Shown: positions 18,510 to 26,604, counted from the stretch's first letter. The stretch: 55,000 nt of DNA from Synoicihabitans lomoniglobus (GCF_029023725.1 NZ_CP119075.1:1-55000); one strand, 5' to 3'. The notes: a model not told the origin generated them from the sequence alone. Program-made: numbers and translations.

Positions 18510-19496
18510 ATGCCCTTGGTTTCGGTCATCATGGCGACACATCAACGCACCCCGTATTTGCCGTTGGCGGTGCGTAGCGTGCTCGCCCAAACGCTTGCCG
18601 ATTTCGAATTGGTGTTGGTCGACGACGGCGCCGGATTGTCGACCGCGGATCTTGGTCCCGGCGGCGATGATCCCCGGGTGCGGATGGTGTGCCTCCCGCA
18701 AAATCAAGGCATACCCGCCGGGCACAATGCCGCGGTCGCTGCCGCCACCGGTGAGTTCGTCGCGTTTCTTGATGCCGACGACGTGTGTTTGCCGGATCGT
18801 TTGGAGCGACAGGTCAGCGTGCTCCGAGCGGACCCGTCCGTGGGACTTTGTTCGGGCCTGGCGAAAGCGATCGACGAAACGGGCGGCGTGACCGGGCGCG
18901 TGTTCAGTCTGATCGATCCGGCGCAACAACGGCGGTTCAGCACGTTCGACATGCCGGTGGTGTGTCCGACGATGTGTGCCCGGGCCGAATTCGTGCGCCG
19001 CCACCTCTACCGGGAACTTTTTACGTCGGCCTCGGATTTCGATTTTTTCGTCCGCGTGGCCGAGAGCGAGCGTTTGGCGGGAATCGCCGAGCCGCTTTTG
19101 CACTACCGTTGTCATGACGCCCAAATCACTCGCGCCCGCCGGCGTGACCAAGTGTTGGGGGCGAACCGCGCCCGCCTCGCGACGCAACGACGTCGGGCGG
19201 GCGTTGCGGAGGACTTGACCGATCTGGCCCGAATGGGGTGCGACGATGCGGGAGAACCTTGGTCGCTGGGTGCGCAATATCGATGCTTTGCGGACGCCAG
19301 TTTGAGGGAAGGGCACGGCCTGCTGGCGACTTATCTCGCCCGCAAGTTGGTTTCGGTCAGTCGTCGTCCGGCCGATTGGCTCCATGCGTCGCACGTCGCC
19401 AGCCAAGCGTGTCGAGGCGCCTCGACCGGACGGGTTGAGCTGATGAGATTGTTCCTGACCGGACCGTTGCGGACCTACGGATTGCGACCGGCCTGA
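18510..19496 (+). CDS. GT2-family glycosyltransferase
   Basis: 328 residues from ATG 18510, the first start that keeps the family N-terminus (PLVSVIMATHQRTPYLPLA). GT-A fold: the VDDGA motif near residue 37 and FLDADDVCLPDRLE near residue 90, holding the DXD-like metal site. An acceptor-binding region (TSASDFDFFVRVAESERL) is followed by a helical C-terminal tail of about 100 residues. Divergent from the GT4 gene, with 102 bp between start codons, and convergent with the flippase, whose 3' end it overlaps by 22 bp. Probably one sugar-transfer step of the same exopolysaccharide or O-antigen repeat. Confidence 0.9.
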   Translation: MPLVSVIMATHQRTPYLPLAVRSVLAQTLADFELVLVDDGAGLSTADLGPGGDDPRVRMVCLPQNQGIPAGHNAAVAAATGEFVAFLDADDVCLPDRLERQVSVLRADPSVGLCSGLAKAIDETGGVTGRVFSLIDPAQQRRFSTFDMPVVCPTMCARAEFVRRHLYRELFTSASDFDFFVRVAESERLAGIAEPLLHYRCHDAQITRARRRDQVLGANRARLATQRRRAGVAEDLTDLARMGCDDAGEPWSLGAQYRCFADASLREGHGLLATYLARKLVSVSRRPADWLHASHVASQACRGASTGRVELMRLFLTGPLRTYGLRPA

Positions 19497-20761
19497 TCTG
19501 GCGAAGGCGCGATCGGATACCAGCGGCCGATTGGACGCACCACCACCAGCGCGACCAACGGCGAAGCGATCAGCCAGTTTGAAAATGCTTCGGGACCCAG
19601 GCGGGCGCACCACCACCCGCCCATCAGCAGGATCACGGAACCGGTGATTTCCGCCGGGGCACAAGCCGCTTCGCGATGGGAAGCGAGGAGTTGGGTGTGA
19701 AAAAGCGATTTCAAGCCGAGGGTGAGACCGAAGCATCCCGTCGGCAGAATCCAAGCCAGCGCAGGAGCGTAGTCTGGGGCGATCAACGGACCGATCAGCC
19801 ACGGACCGAGCGCCGTTAGCCCCAGCAGTCCAGCGACAGCGGCGACCGTAAAACCAATGGCGACCAAATCCACTTGGCGCGTCATCCGTCGCCGGTCTTC
19901 GGCGGAGCCATCGCCGAGCGCGAACCATCCGGGTTGGGCGTATTGCAGCAGGGCGGTGCAGACCATGGCGGGCAGGAGCCCGACGCCACTGGCCAAAACG
20001 AAATAGCCGATGGTGGCGGCATCAAAATACCCGGCGATGAACCATCGGTTGGCTCCCATCACCATCCAGCCCATCAACGACAGCACGACGAACATGCCGC
20101 CCTCGTAGGCGGGCGGCAACTTGGCGGTGGACGGTGCCGGTTGACGCCAAATCCCGCGCCCGAGCAGCAGCCATCCTCCCATGCCGGCGAGCACCGCTGC
20201 ATGCAGCGTGAAGCCCGTCCAGAGTGAGAGCACGGCGCCCCCGGCGAGCGTGAACAATACCGGTGGCAAGAAGGTGCGGGTGACCGAACCGGCTGCGCTC
20301 ACCGCCAAATCGCGCCAGTGTTGGCGGTCCGCCTGCAGGGCCGATTGAGCCATCGCCCCGACCGAAATAAGGGCGGTGCTGAGAAATACCGCCGCGCCCA
20401 CGGCGACGGCCGAACCGATCCCCGGGTTGAGGCCCATCCCCCACATGGCGACGCCCGTTCCGACTCCGGCCAAAGCGAGCCAGCCCAAACGCCGTTGCCA
20501 GGCCCGCCCGACGAGGCCGACGAAAGCCGGCCGATCGGAGGCCGCCGCCCAATGGCGCACGACGAATCGCGTGACCCCGGCAAACACCACGCCGTTGCCC
20601 AACGGAATGAGCGTGAGAAACAACCCGTAAAGCCCCAGCACCTCCGGCGGCAGCAAGGACGAGTTGACCCGCACACCCGCCAGTCCGCAGGCCAGCCCAA
20701 CGGCTTGGGCGGCGAGGATGGGAATCATCCGCAGGCGACTTGATGAAGGGGCATGGACCAT
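19475..20761 (-). CDS. Polysaccharide flippase-like membrane protein (Wzx/MATE-type fold)
   Basis: 428 residues and roughly 12 hydrophobic helices, with no large soluble domain. It fits the oligosaccharide flippase/MOP superfamily (N-terminal AQAVGLACGLAGVRVNSSLLPPE, a conserved middle MGANRWFIAGYFDAATIGYFVLA). Such proteins move lipid-linked repeat units across the inner membrane for Wzy-type polymerisation, which suits the neighbouring Wzy-like and glycosyltransferase genes. ATG 20761 is used; ATG 20728 (MIPILAAQ) is an equally plausible start closer to the first helix. Its 3' end overlaps the GT2 gene by 22 bp in convergent orientation. Confidence 0.82.
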   Translation of the reverse strand: MVHAPSSSRLRMIPILAAQAVGLACGLAGVRVNSSLLPPEVLGLYGLFLTLIPLGNGVVFAGVTRFVVRHWAAASDRPAFVGLVGRAWQRRLGWLALAGVGTGVAMWGMGLNPGIGSAVAVGAAVFLSTALISVGAMAQSALQADRQHWRDLAVSAAGSVTRTFLPPVLFTLAGGAVLSLWTGFTLHAAVLAGMGGWLLLGRGIWRQPAPSTAKLPPAYEGGMFVVLSLMGWMVMGANRWFIAGYFDAATIGYFVLASGVGLLPAMVCTALLQYAQPGWFALGDGSAEDRRRMTRQVDLVAIGFTVAAVAGLLGLTALGPWLIGPLIAPDYAPALAWILPTGCFGLTLGLKSLFHTQLLASHREAACAPAEITGSVILLMGGWWCARLGPEAFSNWLIASPLVALVVVRPIGRWYPIAPSPDQAGRNP

Positions 20762-21174
20762 GGCTTGTCGCGATCACCACGACAGCAAGCGGAGGCCGCT
20801 GCAAGTCGAGGTAGCAGGCCAGCAGGTTCGAACCGCATGACCGCCTCGGGTTGGACGGGAAACGCCGAGCTCCGGCTCGGCACCACCGTGTCCATGGATG
20901 GCCTCCCGTGGTAGGCCGCCTGCTCGCAGGCGCTCTCATCAAGGCAAACCCAACCGCAGATTTCGTGGATGAACGCGGATAATAACGGAATCAATCGATC
21001 GGATTTGAACGCCACAAAAGGCGCGAAAAATCACCAAAAACTCCGACCCGATCTATCAGCCTGACGGAATCTTCACCCCCCCCGCGATAATCCGCGCCAT
21101 CTGCGGTTACCGGTGCATCCATCCACGCCGTCATTTCAGCTTCTCCGCCTTTCAGTTTTCAGCATCTTCAAAAA
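20762..21174. repeat. Gene-free region with imperfect inverted repeat of the AACCGCAGAT type
   Basis: No coding frame is supported. Left arm near 20951: AACCGCAGATTTCGTGGAT, then GAACGCGGATAAT. Right arm near 21084-21110: CGCGATAATCCGCG then CCATCTGCGGTTA, whose reverse complement begins TAACCGCAGATGG. The arms enclose about 110 bp. A separate hairpin, GCCTGCTCGCAGGC, lies near 20918. It resembles a short interspersed or MITE-like element and borders the distal side of the integron integrase gene. Confidence 0.5.
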
Positions 21175-22611
21175 TCAATCGTCATCCATGCGGTCGAGCG
21201 GGCTATGCACCCGACGCGATGCCGCCTTGGCCACGTGCGTATAGATCATCGTCGTCTCAATGCTCTTGTGGCCCAGCAATTCCTGAATGCTGCGCAGATC
21301 CACGCCATCTTCGACCAAATGCGTCGCGTAGCTATGCCGCAGCGTGTGGCAGGAAATCGATTTCTCGATTCGGGCAAATCGGGCCGCTTGTTTGATAGCT
21401 ACTGACAGCGTGTTCTTGTGCAAATGGTGACGTCGACGTAGCCCGGAGCGTGGATCATTCTGCAGATTCTTGGTCGGGAAAAACCACTGCCATGCAAACT
21501 CTATACCTGCGTTGGGATATTTGGTTTCGAGGGCATGAGGCAAATACACTCCGGGCAGACTATTGATCCGGTCGACCTCATGCAGTCCGCGCAATCGCTT
21601 CAAATGCTCGCCCAACGTTTCACTCAAAGCGACGGGAATGGGAACGCTGCGATCTTTGTCTCCCTTACCCGCTCGCACCGCGATGAGACCGCGCGCCAGA
21701 TCCACATCCGTTACCCGCAAACGCACGCACTCCATCAGCCGCAATCCCGCGCCATACATCAACCGCAACATCAATCCGGACGTTCCCTCGGTCACTTGCA
21801 GCACCCGACGCACTTCCGAGCGATCCATCACCACCGGCATTTTGCGTCCCCGTTTCGCTCGCACCGTGTCGTGTAGTTCCCCCAAATCCCGCCCCAGCAC
21901 ATGCGTGAAGAAAAACAGGATCGCGGAAAACGACTGATTCTGAGTGGAGGCCGCTACATTTCTCCCCACTGCCAAATGCTCCAAAAAGCGCTGCACATGC
22001 GCTTCACCCAAATCCGCCAACGGCACATCGGCATGAAAATCCAACAACTGCCGCACCCATTGCCGATACGTGTTTTCCGTCCGCAGGGCATAGTGGCGCA
22101 CCCGGAGTGCCGTGCTCAGGGCGTTCTGCCAGTTTTGCCGGGAAACCGAAACCGCTGCTCCCGTCGATCCGGCTGCAGGTGAAACGCCTGAGGTCGACGC
22201 TGCCCCCGTCGCACCATCCATGGTAGAGGCGTCGTGATCCACCGGCGGCTTGATGCGAAAACGCGGTATCCACGCCCCAGCATCGGACCTTTCCCAATGC
22301 CAGTTTTCGATGCCGCGAATAAACACCGTCAGCGCCTGTTTGGTTTGATCCACCCGATACGCAGTCCCTTCGCCAAACTGTTCAACTGACAAAGCATCGA
22401 AAAAACCGCGGGCGAGCACTCGCGCCTCGACCTGATCACCACGATTGCGACAGTATCGCAGAAAGCTTTCCAAATGAAACGACCACCACCCCAGTTGTTT
22501 CGCAGTCAAATGAACTGCCTGTGCCTCGACCAATCGGCGAACCCAAGGACTCGCCTCAGGCTCCCGACGCTCCCCTTTGGGCCTCCCATCACCATTTTTT
22601 GGATGCGCCAT
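21175..22611 (-). CDS. intI: Integron integrase (IntI-type tyrosine recombinase) with N-terminal extension
   Basis: 478 residues. The C-terminal 320 match integron integrases. The catalytic set is visible: Arg in YGAGLRLMECVRL, HTLRH (His422, Arg425), LLGH (His448) and the nucleophile in TTMIYTHV (Tyr457). Between about 345 and 395 lies the IntI-specific insertion absent from XerC/D (YLPHALETKYPNAG..., DPRSGLRRRHHLH), needed to bind folded attC. The tail RRVHSPLDRM also parallels IntI1. About 160 extra N-terminal residues contain a second SAM-like core-binding-type segment (RRLVEAQAVHLTAKQL...), then an Ala/Ser/Gly linker; typical IntI proteins have 320-340 residues. It is transcribed away from the cassette array. 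Confidence 0.95.
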   Translation of the reverse strand: MAHPKNGDGRPKGERREPEASPWVRRLVEAQAVHLTAKQLGWWSFHLESFLRYCRNRGDQVEARVLARGFFDALSVEQFGEGTAYRVDQTKQALTVFIRGIENWHWERSDAGAWIPRFRIKPPVDHDASTMDGATGAASTSGVSPAAGSTGAAVSVSRQNWQNALSTALRVRHYALRTENTYRQWVRQLLDFHADVPLADLGEAHVQRFLEHLAVGRNVAASTQNQSFSAILFFFTHVLGRDLGELHDTVRAKRGRKMPVVMDRSEVRRVLQVTEGTSGLMLRLMYGAGLRLMECVRLRVTDVDLARGLIAVRAGKGDKDRSVPIPVALSETLGEHLKRLRGLHEVDRINSLPGVYLPHALETKYPNAGIEFAWQWFFPTKNLQNDPRSGLRRRHHLHKNTLSVAIKQAARFARIEKSISCHTLRHSYATHLVEDGVDLRSIQELLGHKSIETTMIYTHVAKAASRRVHSPLDRMDDD

Positions 22612-22663
22612 AATGGCGCGAAGAAAACAAAAAATCCTAGCAAATGTCCAATTTTTTGTGCTT

Positions 22664-22700
22664 TTGCCCCCATTGGGTCACAATTTATTGTGACTATATA
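22664..22700 (+). promoter_or_regulatory. Putative cassette promoter with an 18-bp perfect palindrome in its spacer
   Basis: GTCACAAT (22677-22684), TT, ATTGTGAC (22687-22694) is a perfect inverted repeat. It lies between a possible -35 (TTGGGT, 22674-22679) and -10 (TATATA, 22695-22700), spaced 15 bp, pointing into cassette 1. A palindrome overlapping the core promoter looks like a repressor operator and could also reach the divergent intI promoter. The hexamers are weak matches; the palindrome itself is unambiguous. Confidence 0.45.
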
Positions 22701-22709
22701 ACGTTCGAC
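22695..22709 (+). other. attI: attI core / attI-cassette 1 junction
   Basis: Core GTTCGAC at 22703-22709, 92 bp upstream of the intI start codon, is the exact reverse complement of the first core of attC1 (GTCGAAC, 22963-22969). This is the relation expected for the left edge of an integrated cassette. The precise extent of attI towards intI cannot be set by eye. Confidence 0.75.
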
Positions 22710-22718
22710 ATAATTCCA

Positions 22719-22955
22719 ATGAATTCGGTGCATCTCAAGATTGTAGGTTGGTTCCCAGAGGCGAAGAAAGTATCCGCGACTCAAGCACTACAAATCGGAG
22801 CAGATTTAGATTTATCCGAAGCCAAAAGAATAATCGATGAGGTTTTGGATGGTAAGCATGTTTCACTTCCAGCGATGGGGAGAAAGAATGCGGAGGCACT
22901 TAGTGTATCGCTAGAGTCGCTAAAATTCGAAACCGAATTGGAATCACTCAGATGA
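22719..22955 (+). CDS. Cassette 1 protein, ribosomal L7/L12 C-terminal-domain-like
   Basis: 78 residues from ATG 22719, 9 bases after the attI core; no Shine-Dalgarno sequence is visible. The middle, ADLDLSEAKRIIDEVLDGK, resembles the L7/L12 C-terminal fold (in L7/L12: GLGLKEAKDLVDGAP), a pattern also found in small bacterial proteins of unknown role. Its start, HLKIVGWFPEAKKVSATQALQ, fits the first strand and helix. No signal peptide. First cassette of the integron, hence the best placed for expression. Its attC is split by an IS110-type element. Function unknown. Confidence 0.7.
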   Translation: MNSVHLKIVGWFPEAKKVSATQALQIGADLDLSEAKRIIDEVLDGKHVSLPAMGRKNAEALSVSLESLKFETELESLR

Positions 22956-22973
22956 AAACAGAGTCGAACCAGA

Positions 22974-23339
22974 CGATCTTCCTTAGGTAGTATCAAGTGA
23001 TAAAACTCGTTATTTAGCAGGAACCCTGGCGGGGACCAGCGGTGGAGGGCGAAGCCATTCACCGCCCGTTTCATGGGAGTGGTTTGTGGGGTTGGGGATC
23101 CCGGGCACCCGCGATGATCTTCATCCGATGATCTGGCCTGTAGTCGACCAGTCTGGTGGATACTTTAACGGCGGTGTGACCGGGGTCCCGCCGGAAGGGG
23201 CGGTGGGAACATGCAGGTGGTCATCGGCCGAAGCCGTGACGAACGACTGGCGGCCCTCTTGCCGACGGGCCCCGGAAAGGTTTTTAGCGTAAGGGTTCGA
23301 TCATGGGTGGGGTGGGAAAGGTGAGGATGTCAGGCGGCT
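22974..23339 (-). ncRNA. Candidate guide (seek/bridge) RNA region of IS110 copy 1
   Basis: GC-rich, structured, lacking a credible gene, and located 3' of the transposase, where IS1111-type elements encode their guide RNA. It contains GATCTTC (23116-23122), identical to the element's own left end (22975-22981), and GTCGACCAGTC (23143-23153), close to the attC flanks at the two insertion sites (GTCGAACCAGAC and GCCGATCCAGTC). Two short segments matching donor end and target are what a guide RNA would need. The strand follows the transposase; exact ends are unknown. Confidence 0.45.
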
Positions 23340-24623
23340 TCAGGCCGCCGCCCGGGTCGCCGATTCACAGGCAAACACGCGTTGCGGATCGTAGGTCGTG
23401 GCGCTGCGTTCCAGGCCGTAGAGCAGTTTGAGGAACTTGCGCGCGACCGCGGTCATGGCCTTGGCTCCACACATGCCCTCGGCGCGTTTGCCGTGGTAAT
23501 ACTCGCCGTAGAGTTGCCCTCGCACCACGCGCTTGAGCACCGCTTGTGAGAGCACGTGGCGCAAGCGGGCGCGTCCCTTTTTGCTTTGCCGATCCTGTCC
23601 ACGTTGCGAGCCACTTTGGCGGGGACGCAGGTTCAATCCACCGTAGCGCAACAGTTGTTTGACACTGGCAAACTCGTTGAGTGGCCCGGTCTCCGCGAGC
23701 ACCCGGGCTAATAGGAATGGACTGATCAGGCCGGGGTGCGCTTGCAGCCGGGTTTCCTCGTGTCGCTGCAGTTGTTCGAGGAGCCCGATCATGCGGTCGC
23801 GGCAGGCTTGCATGCGTTGCTGGACCAGGCGTAGGTCGGCGTAGTGCTCACGCAATTGCGCGCTCAGTTCCTCGCGCCACAGCTCGTCATCGACGCACAA
23901 CTCGCAGGCTTGGGCATCGTGCCACAGTCGCGCGATCGTCGAGTGATACAACTTGCGCCGGCGCAGGCGCTCGCGGAAGCGGCTCCACCCGGGCGCGAGC
24001 ATCGAGGCCGGGTTGAACCCATAGAGCTCGAGCACGACCCCGGCCGCGCGGCTCTTAAATAACCAGTCCTTTTTGAAGGACAACTCGCTGCACAGGTGCA
24101 GCAAGGTCTTGTGAATCCGATTTTTGGTCTGCGTGCAGCCACGCTCCAGTCGATCGTAATAGGCTCCCAGTTCGCGCAGGGCCAGCCACCGACTGGTGAG
24201 CTCCCGGTCCGTGAGCGTCTTGCCCCACTTGGCCAATAGCAGCATCGTGCGCGGATCCTTCCAATCGCTCTTGCCGGTATCGTTGTTCTGCACCACCTGC
24301 ATCTGGTGCACGCTCTCACCACTCACCAACGCGGTCATGCAACCATGCTGGCGGGCGAGTTTTAAAAGGCGCTTTTCGTAGCCACCGGTGGGTTCGCAAA
24401 TCACCTGGGCGTGAGTGAATCCCAAGGCCTTAGCACGGGCCTTGATCTGATCCAACCACGCCGGGATCGCCGTGTTGGCATTGGGCACGATGCCCTCCTC
24501 CAGACGGCCTTTATCATCACATTCAAACGCCCAGTTCAAACTCTGCTTGGAGACATCCACGCAGACATTGAGCCAGCGGCTTTGCAGTTGCTCACTGCCA
24601 GGATTGATCGTTGGTTTGTTCAT
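23340..24623 (-). CDS. IS110-family transposase (copy 1)
   Basis: 427 residues. The N-terminal RuvC-like DEDD domain shows CVDVSKQSLNW, CEPTGGYEKRLLKLA and KSDWKDPRTMLLLAKWG. The C-terminal Transposase_20 domain shows GLNLRPRQSGSQRG followed by SKKGRARLRHVL, with the serine used by this family. Length is normal and the frame intact. It belongs to the RNA-guided DEDD/serine recombinases. It lies opposite to the cassette genes, so it is not read from the integron promoter. Identical to the protein at 32677-33960. Confidence 0.95.
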   Translation of the reverse strand: MNKPTINPGSEQLQSRWLNVCVDVSKQSLNWAFECDDKGRLEEGIVPNANTAIPAWLDQIKARAKALGFTHAQVICEPTGGYEKRLLKLARQHGCMTALVSGESVHQMQVVQNNDTGKSDWKDPRTMLLLAKWGKTLTDRELTSRWLALRELGAYYDRLERGCTQTKNRIHKTLLHLCSELSFKKDWLFKSRAAGVVLELYGFNPASMLAPGWSRFRERLRRRKLYHSTIARLWHDAQACELCVDDELWREELSAQLREHYADLRLVQQRMQACRDRMIGLLEQLQRHEETRLQAHPGLISPFLLARVLAETGPLNEFASVKQLLRYGGLNLRPRQSGSQRGQDRQSKKGRARLRHVLSQAVLKRVVRGQLYGEYYHGKRAEGMCGAKAMTAVARKFLKLLYGLERSATTYDPQRVFACESATRAAA

Positions 24624-24804
24624 GCTTAACTCCGTGGTCCCGGTAACACCAAAACGCGGAAGGTCGCAACCTCTCGCGCTCCCGTTGCCGGGACCGCTTT
24701 CTTGGCCTCATTCACCTATTAGTAGCATGCAGAGAATTCGGGCCAGTCGCACGACCTTGGCGTATGAGACTTCACTTGCTGGTCCCTCTTCTCTGATCTA
24801 AATC

Positions 24805-25020
24805 GATGGAAATAGCGAGGAGCTGACTCCACCGCTTAAAATAAAATTACTCCACTGCTCAGACTAGAACCACTCCGCCGCAGAAAACCGTCAGCCTGAA
24901 AGAAGCCAGAAATTTACCCCATTCCACCTGCGTTCCCATCACCCAAGATATGAAAATTGATCCATCAAATCGCTTCAGACAACTCCGGCCGCTGCGCGGC
25001 CTCCGCGTCTGAGCTCCGAC
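24805..25020 (+). other. Cassette 2: no credible gene, carries CCACTCCACCGC repeats
   Basis: Bounded by cores GATGGAA (24805) and GTTCGCC (25021). No reading frame of useful length on either strand. A motif of the form ACTCCACCGC recurs at about 24827, 24851, 24873 and 24921 with small changes, and twice more in cassette 3. Non-coding cassettes are known in integrons and can carry promoters, regulatory RNAs or antitoxin parts. Confidence 0.6.
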
Positions 25021-25027
25021 GTTCGCC
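24960..25027 (+). other. attC2
   Basis: First core ATCCATC (24960-24966), 9-base spacer, CAGAC; hairpin with GGCCGCTGCGCGGCC; GTCTGA, 8-base spacer, last core GTTCGCC (25021-25027). The cassette's left core (GATGGAA) is complementary to the first core at 6 of 7 positions. Shares its hairpin with attC8. Confidence 0.8.
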
Positions 25028-25108
25028 GGAAGTTACTACAGTGCGATCGATTCCCGACGTTCCCTTAAACCCACTCCACCGCAGAGAAGAGCCACTCCAC
25101 CGCACAAA

Positions 25109-25210
25109 ATGAAAGTCGAGGATTCAGGATTCGGAGCACTTCATACGTCCGAAAAAGAAGGGCGAACCCTGAGAGTTTGGATGTCGCGAAGCCGACATCC
25201 TGACTCCTGA
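25109..25210 (+). CDS. Cassette 3 possible micro-ORF
   Basis: 33 residues (MKVEDSGFGALHTSEK...), ATG 25109 to TGA 25208-25210; the last third is encoded by attC3 itself. There is no good ribosome-binding site. Upstream in the same cassette (25021-25108) are two copies of CCACTCCACCGCA, shared with cassette 2. It could equally be a second non-coding cassette. No function can be assigned. Confidence 0.3.
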   Translation: MKVEDSGFGALHTSEKEGRTLRVWMSRSRHPDS

Positions 25211-25215
25211 TGAAC
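25161..25215 (+). other. attC3
   Basis: First core GGCGAAC (25161-25167) is the exact reverse complement of the cassette's left core GTTCGCC (25021-25027). Hairpin GGATGTCG/CGACATCC; last core GATGAAC (25209-25215), at whose GAAC an IS91-type element is inserted. 55 bp, the shortest site in the array. Confidence 0.8.
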
Positions 25216-25495
25216 AAGCCCCAAGCAAGGTCAGGCGTGGGTGCCTACGCCTTATGCGTTTTGTATTTCGAGCGGGTTATTGAGCGCAGAGCCGAAGCCG
25301 TCCGCCGCTGACCCGTTCGGTGTTCCTCGAAGCACGTTTCTGACTTTCTCCGGGTTGTTTTGGCGGATTTAGTCACGCGTAGTGGTGCGCTAGATACGCC
25401 GTAGCGTGATTTGCGCGCCATGCAGGCGCGCCGTCGCGTGTCCACCGCGACGAGCGGTGGATTCCTGCGTGAATAATCATTGGAGATGGCAGTCT

Positions 25496-26596
25496 TCATG
25501 CGGCCCGTGAGACGAACGGCGGCGAACGCGCGACGCGTGGCAGGGTGCCGACGCAGCGCAACGACTCGGCTTGGCAATGCGGGCACACCAGGTGCCACTG
25601 CACCACGTCTTCGGCCTGCTTCGGGCGCACGACGATCTCCACTTCGAGCAAGGTCTCGACGACCCGCCGTCGCCGCCACGCCGCCGGGTGCTCCCAGCCG
25701 AAGTGGCGCACACGATGGACTCCGGCGGGCAAGACGTGCTGCAAGTATCGCCGCATGAACTCACCCGCCTCCAACGTGCACTCCTTGTGCTCACCACTCG
25801 CACTGTCGCGGTAGCCGAGGCGCACCGACTGAGCATCCATGGAACGGATACGCTCGTCGCTGATGGCGGTGCGCTGCACGTAACGTGCGAGGTATTTGAT
25901 CGCGGCGACCCCGGAGCCGACGTGCTGGATGTCGACCACCCACTTTTTCCGCCAGCAGGAATCGGGCACCTGCGCGTGCCACGAAGGCAACGCGGCGCGC
26001 AGCGCCGCTGCCATGCCTTGGCGAAAGCGCGCCGCGACCGGTGCAGACGGCATCAGCCACGCGGGTTTGTGGGTATGGCGCCACGCGGAACCCTCTTCAG
26101 CCAAACCACCGCCCGGCACGATGAAGTGGACATGCGGATGCAACTGCATCTGGCGTCCCCACGTGTGCAACACGCCGGTCATGCCCAGATCGGCTCCGAG
26201 GTGTTTGGGCAACGACGCGATCGATTGCAGCGCGCGGGCCGACTCGCCAAAGAGCAGGTCGATCATCACCTTCGGCTCCGCCGCGAAGATCGCGCGCAGC
26301 GGTGCGGGCAGTGTGAAGGTCACCATAAAATATGGCACCGGCAGCAAGCGGTCCCGCTGGCGCTGCGTCCATGCCGCCGTGCGGGCCCCGCCGCACCGCG
26401 GACACGAGCGGTGATGGCAGCTATGGTAGGCGAAGTCGTGCTTTGTGCAGTGGGCACAGCGATACACGCGGCCGCCCATCTCGGGCGTCCGACACCGCGC
26501 GATCGCCGCCAACGCCCGGCGCTGCGCCGGGCTGATGGCATGCGTGCACGCGTAGCCCGGGGCTTGCGCCCCGAGCCACTCGGCCAAGGCCGACAC
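25496..26596 (-). CDS. IS91-family transposase (Y2 HUH nuclease)
   Basis: 366 residues. An N-terminal zinc-finger module (CAHC..., HSCHHRSCPRCG) is followed by the HUH motif in QLHPHVHFIVPGGG and the paired tyrosines in KYLARYVQ (Y-x3-Y), which nick and join DNA in rolling-circle transposition. A second cysteine pair (CPHC) lies near the C-terminus. Full length for the family. It begins 8 bp after the end of the tyrosine recombinase gene, so the two form an operon. Confidence 0.95.
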   Translation of the reverse strand: MSALAEWLGAQAPGYACTHAISPAQRRALAAIARCRTPEMGGRVYRCAHCTKHDFAYHSCHHRSCPRCGGARTAAWTQRQRDRLLPVPYFMVTFTLPAPLRAIFAAEPKVMIDLLFGESARALQSIASLPKHLGADLGMTGVLHTWGRQMQLHPHVHFIVPGGGLAEEGSAWRHTHKPAWLMPSAPVAARFRQGMAAALRAALPSWHAQVPDSCWRKKWVVDIQHVGSGVAAIKYLARYVQRTAISDERIRSMDAQSVRLGYRDSASGEHKECTLEAGEFMRRYLQHVLPAGVHRVRHFGWEHPAAWRRRRVVETLLEVEIVVRPKQAEDVVQWHLVCPHCQAESLRCVGTLPRVARSPPFVSRAA

Positions 26597-26604
26597 GGAT
26601 TTAA

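Larger units (their letters stand above)
22974..24730 (-). mobile_element. IS110-family (IS1111-type) insertion sequence, copy 1, in attC1
   Basis: 1757 bp shared base for base with 32311-34067, as judged by aligning both ends and the identical transposase frames. It contains one transposase gene, 107 bp upstream of it and about 366 bp of non-coding DNA downstream. The long non-coding side downstream of the gene fits the IS1111 group rather than the IS110 group. No obvious terminal inverted repeats or target duplication, as usual in this family. It is inserted 4 bases past the first attC core. The outermost base or two on each side cannot be assigned with certainty. Confidence 0.9.
22963..24811 (+). 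other. attC1, split by IS110 copy 1
   Basis: Left part 22963-22973 (core GTCGAAC, then CAGA). The right part resumes after the IS at 24731: AGAGAATTCGGGCCAG near 24731-24746 pairs imperfectly with CTGGTCCCTCTTCTCT near 24779-24794. Then come the spacer and core GATGGAA (24805-24811), which starts cassette 2. The rest of the site is intact, so the insertion can be reconstructed. Confidence 0.75.

Noticed and set aside
17256..19928. 890-codon open frame on the minus strand
   Set aside because: Only 17256-18407 looks like a protein (GT4). The upstream part is antisense to the GT2 gene at 18510-19496 and has no recognisable sequence.
23086..23292. 68-codon frame in the IS110 non-coding flank (also at 32423-32629)
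   Set aside because: No family resemblance or ribosome site; the region is better explained as a structured RNA segment.
25245..25679. 144-codon minus-strand frame at the end of the IS91 element
   Set aside because: Overlaps the transposase in another frame and is Arg-rich in the manner of shadow frames.
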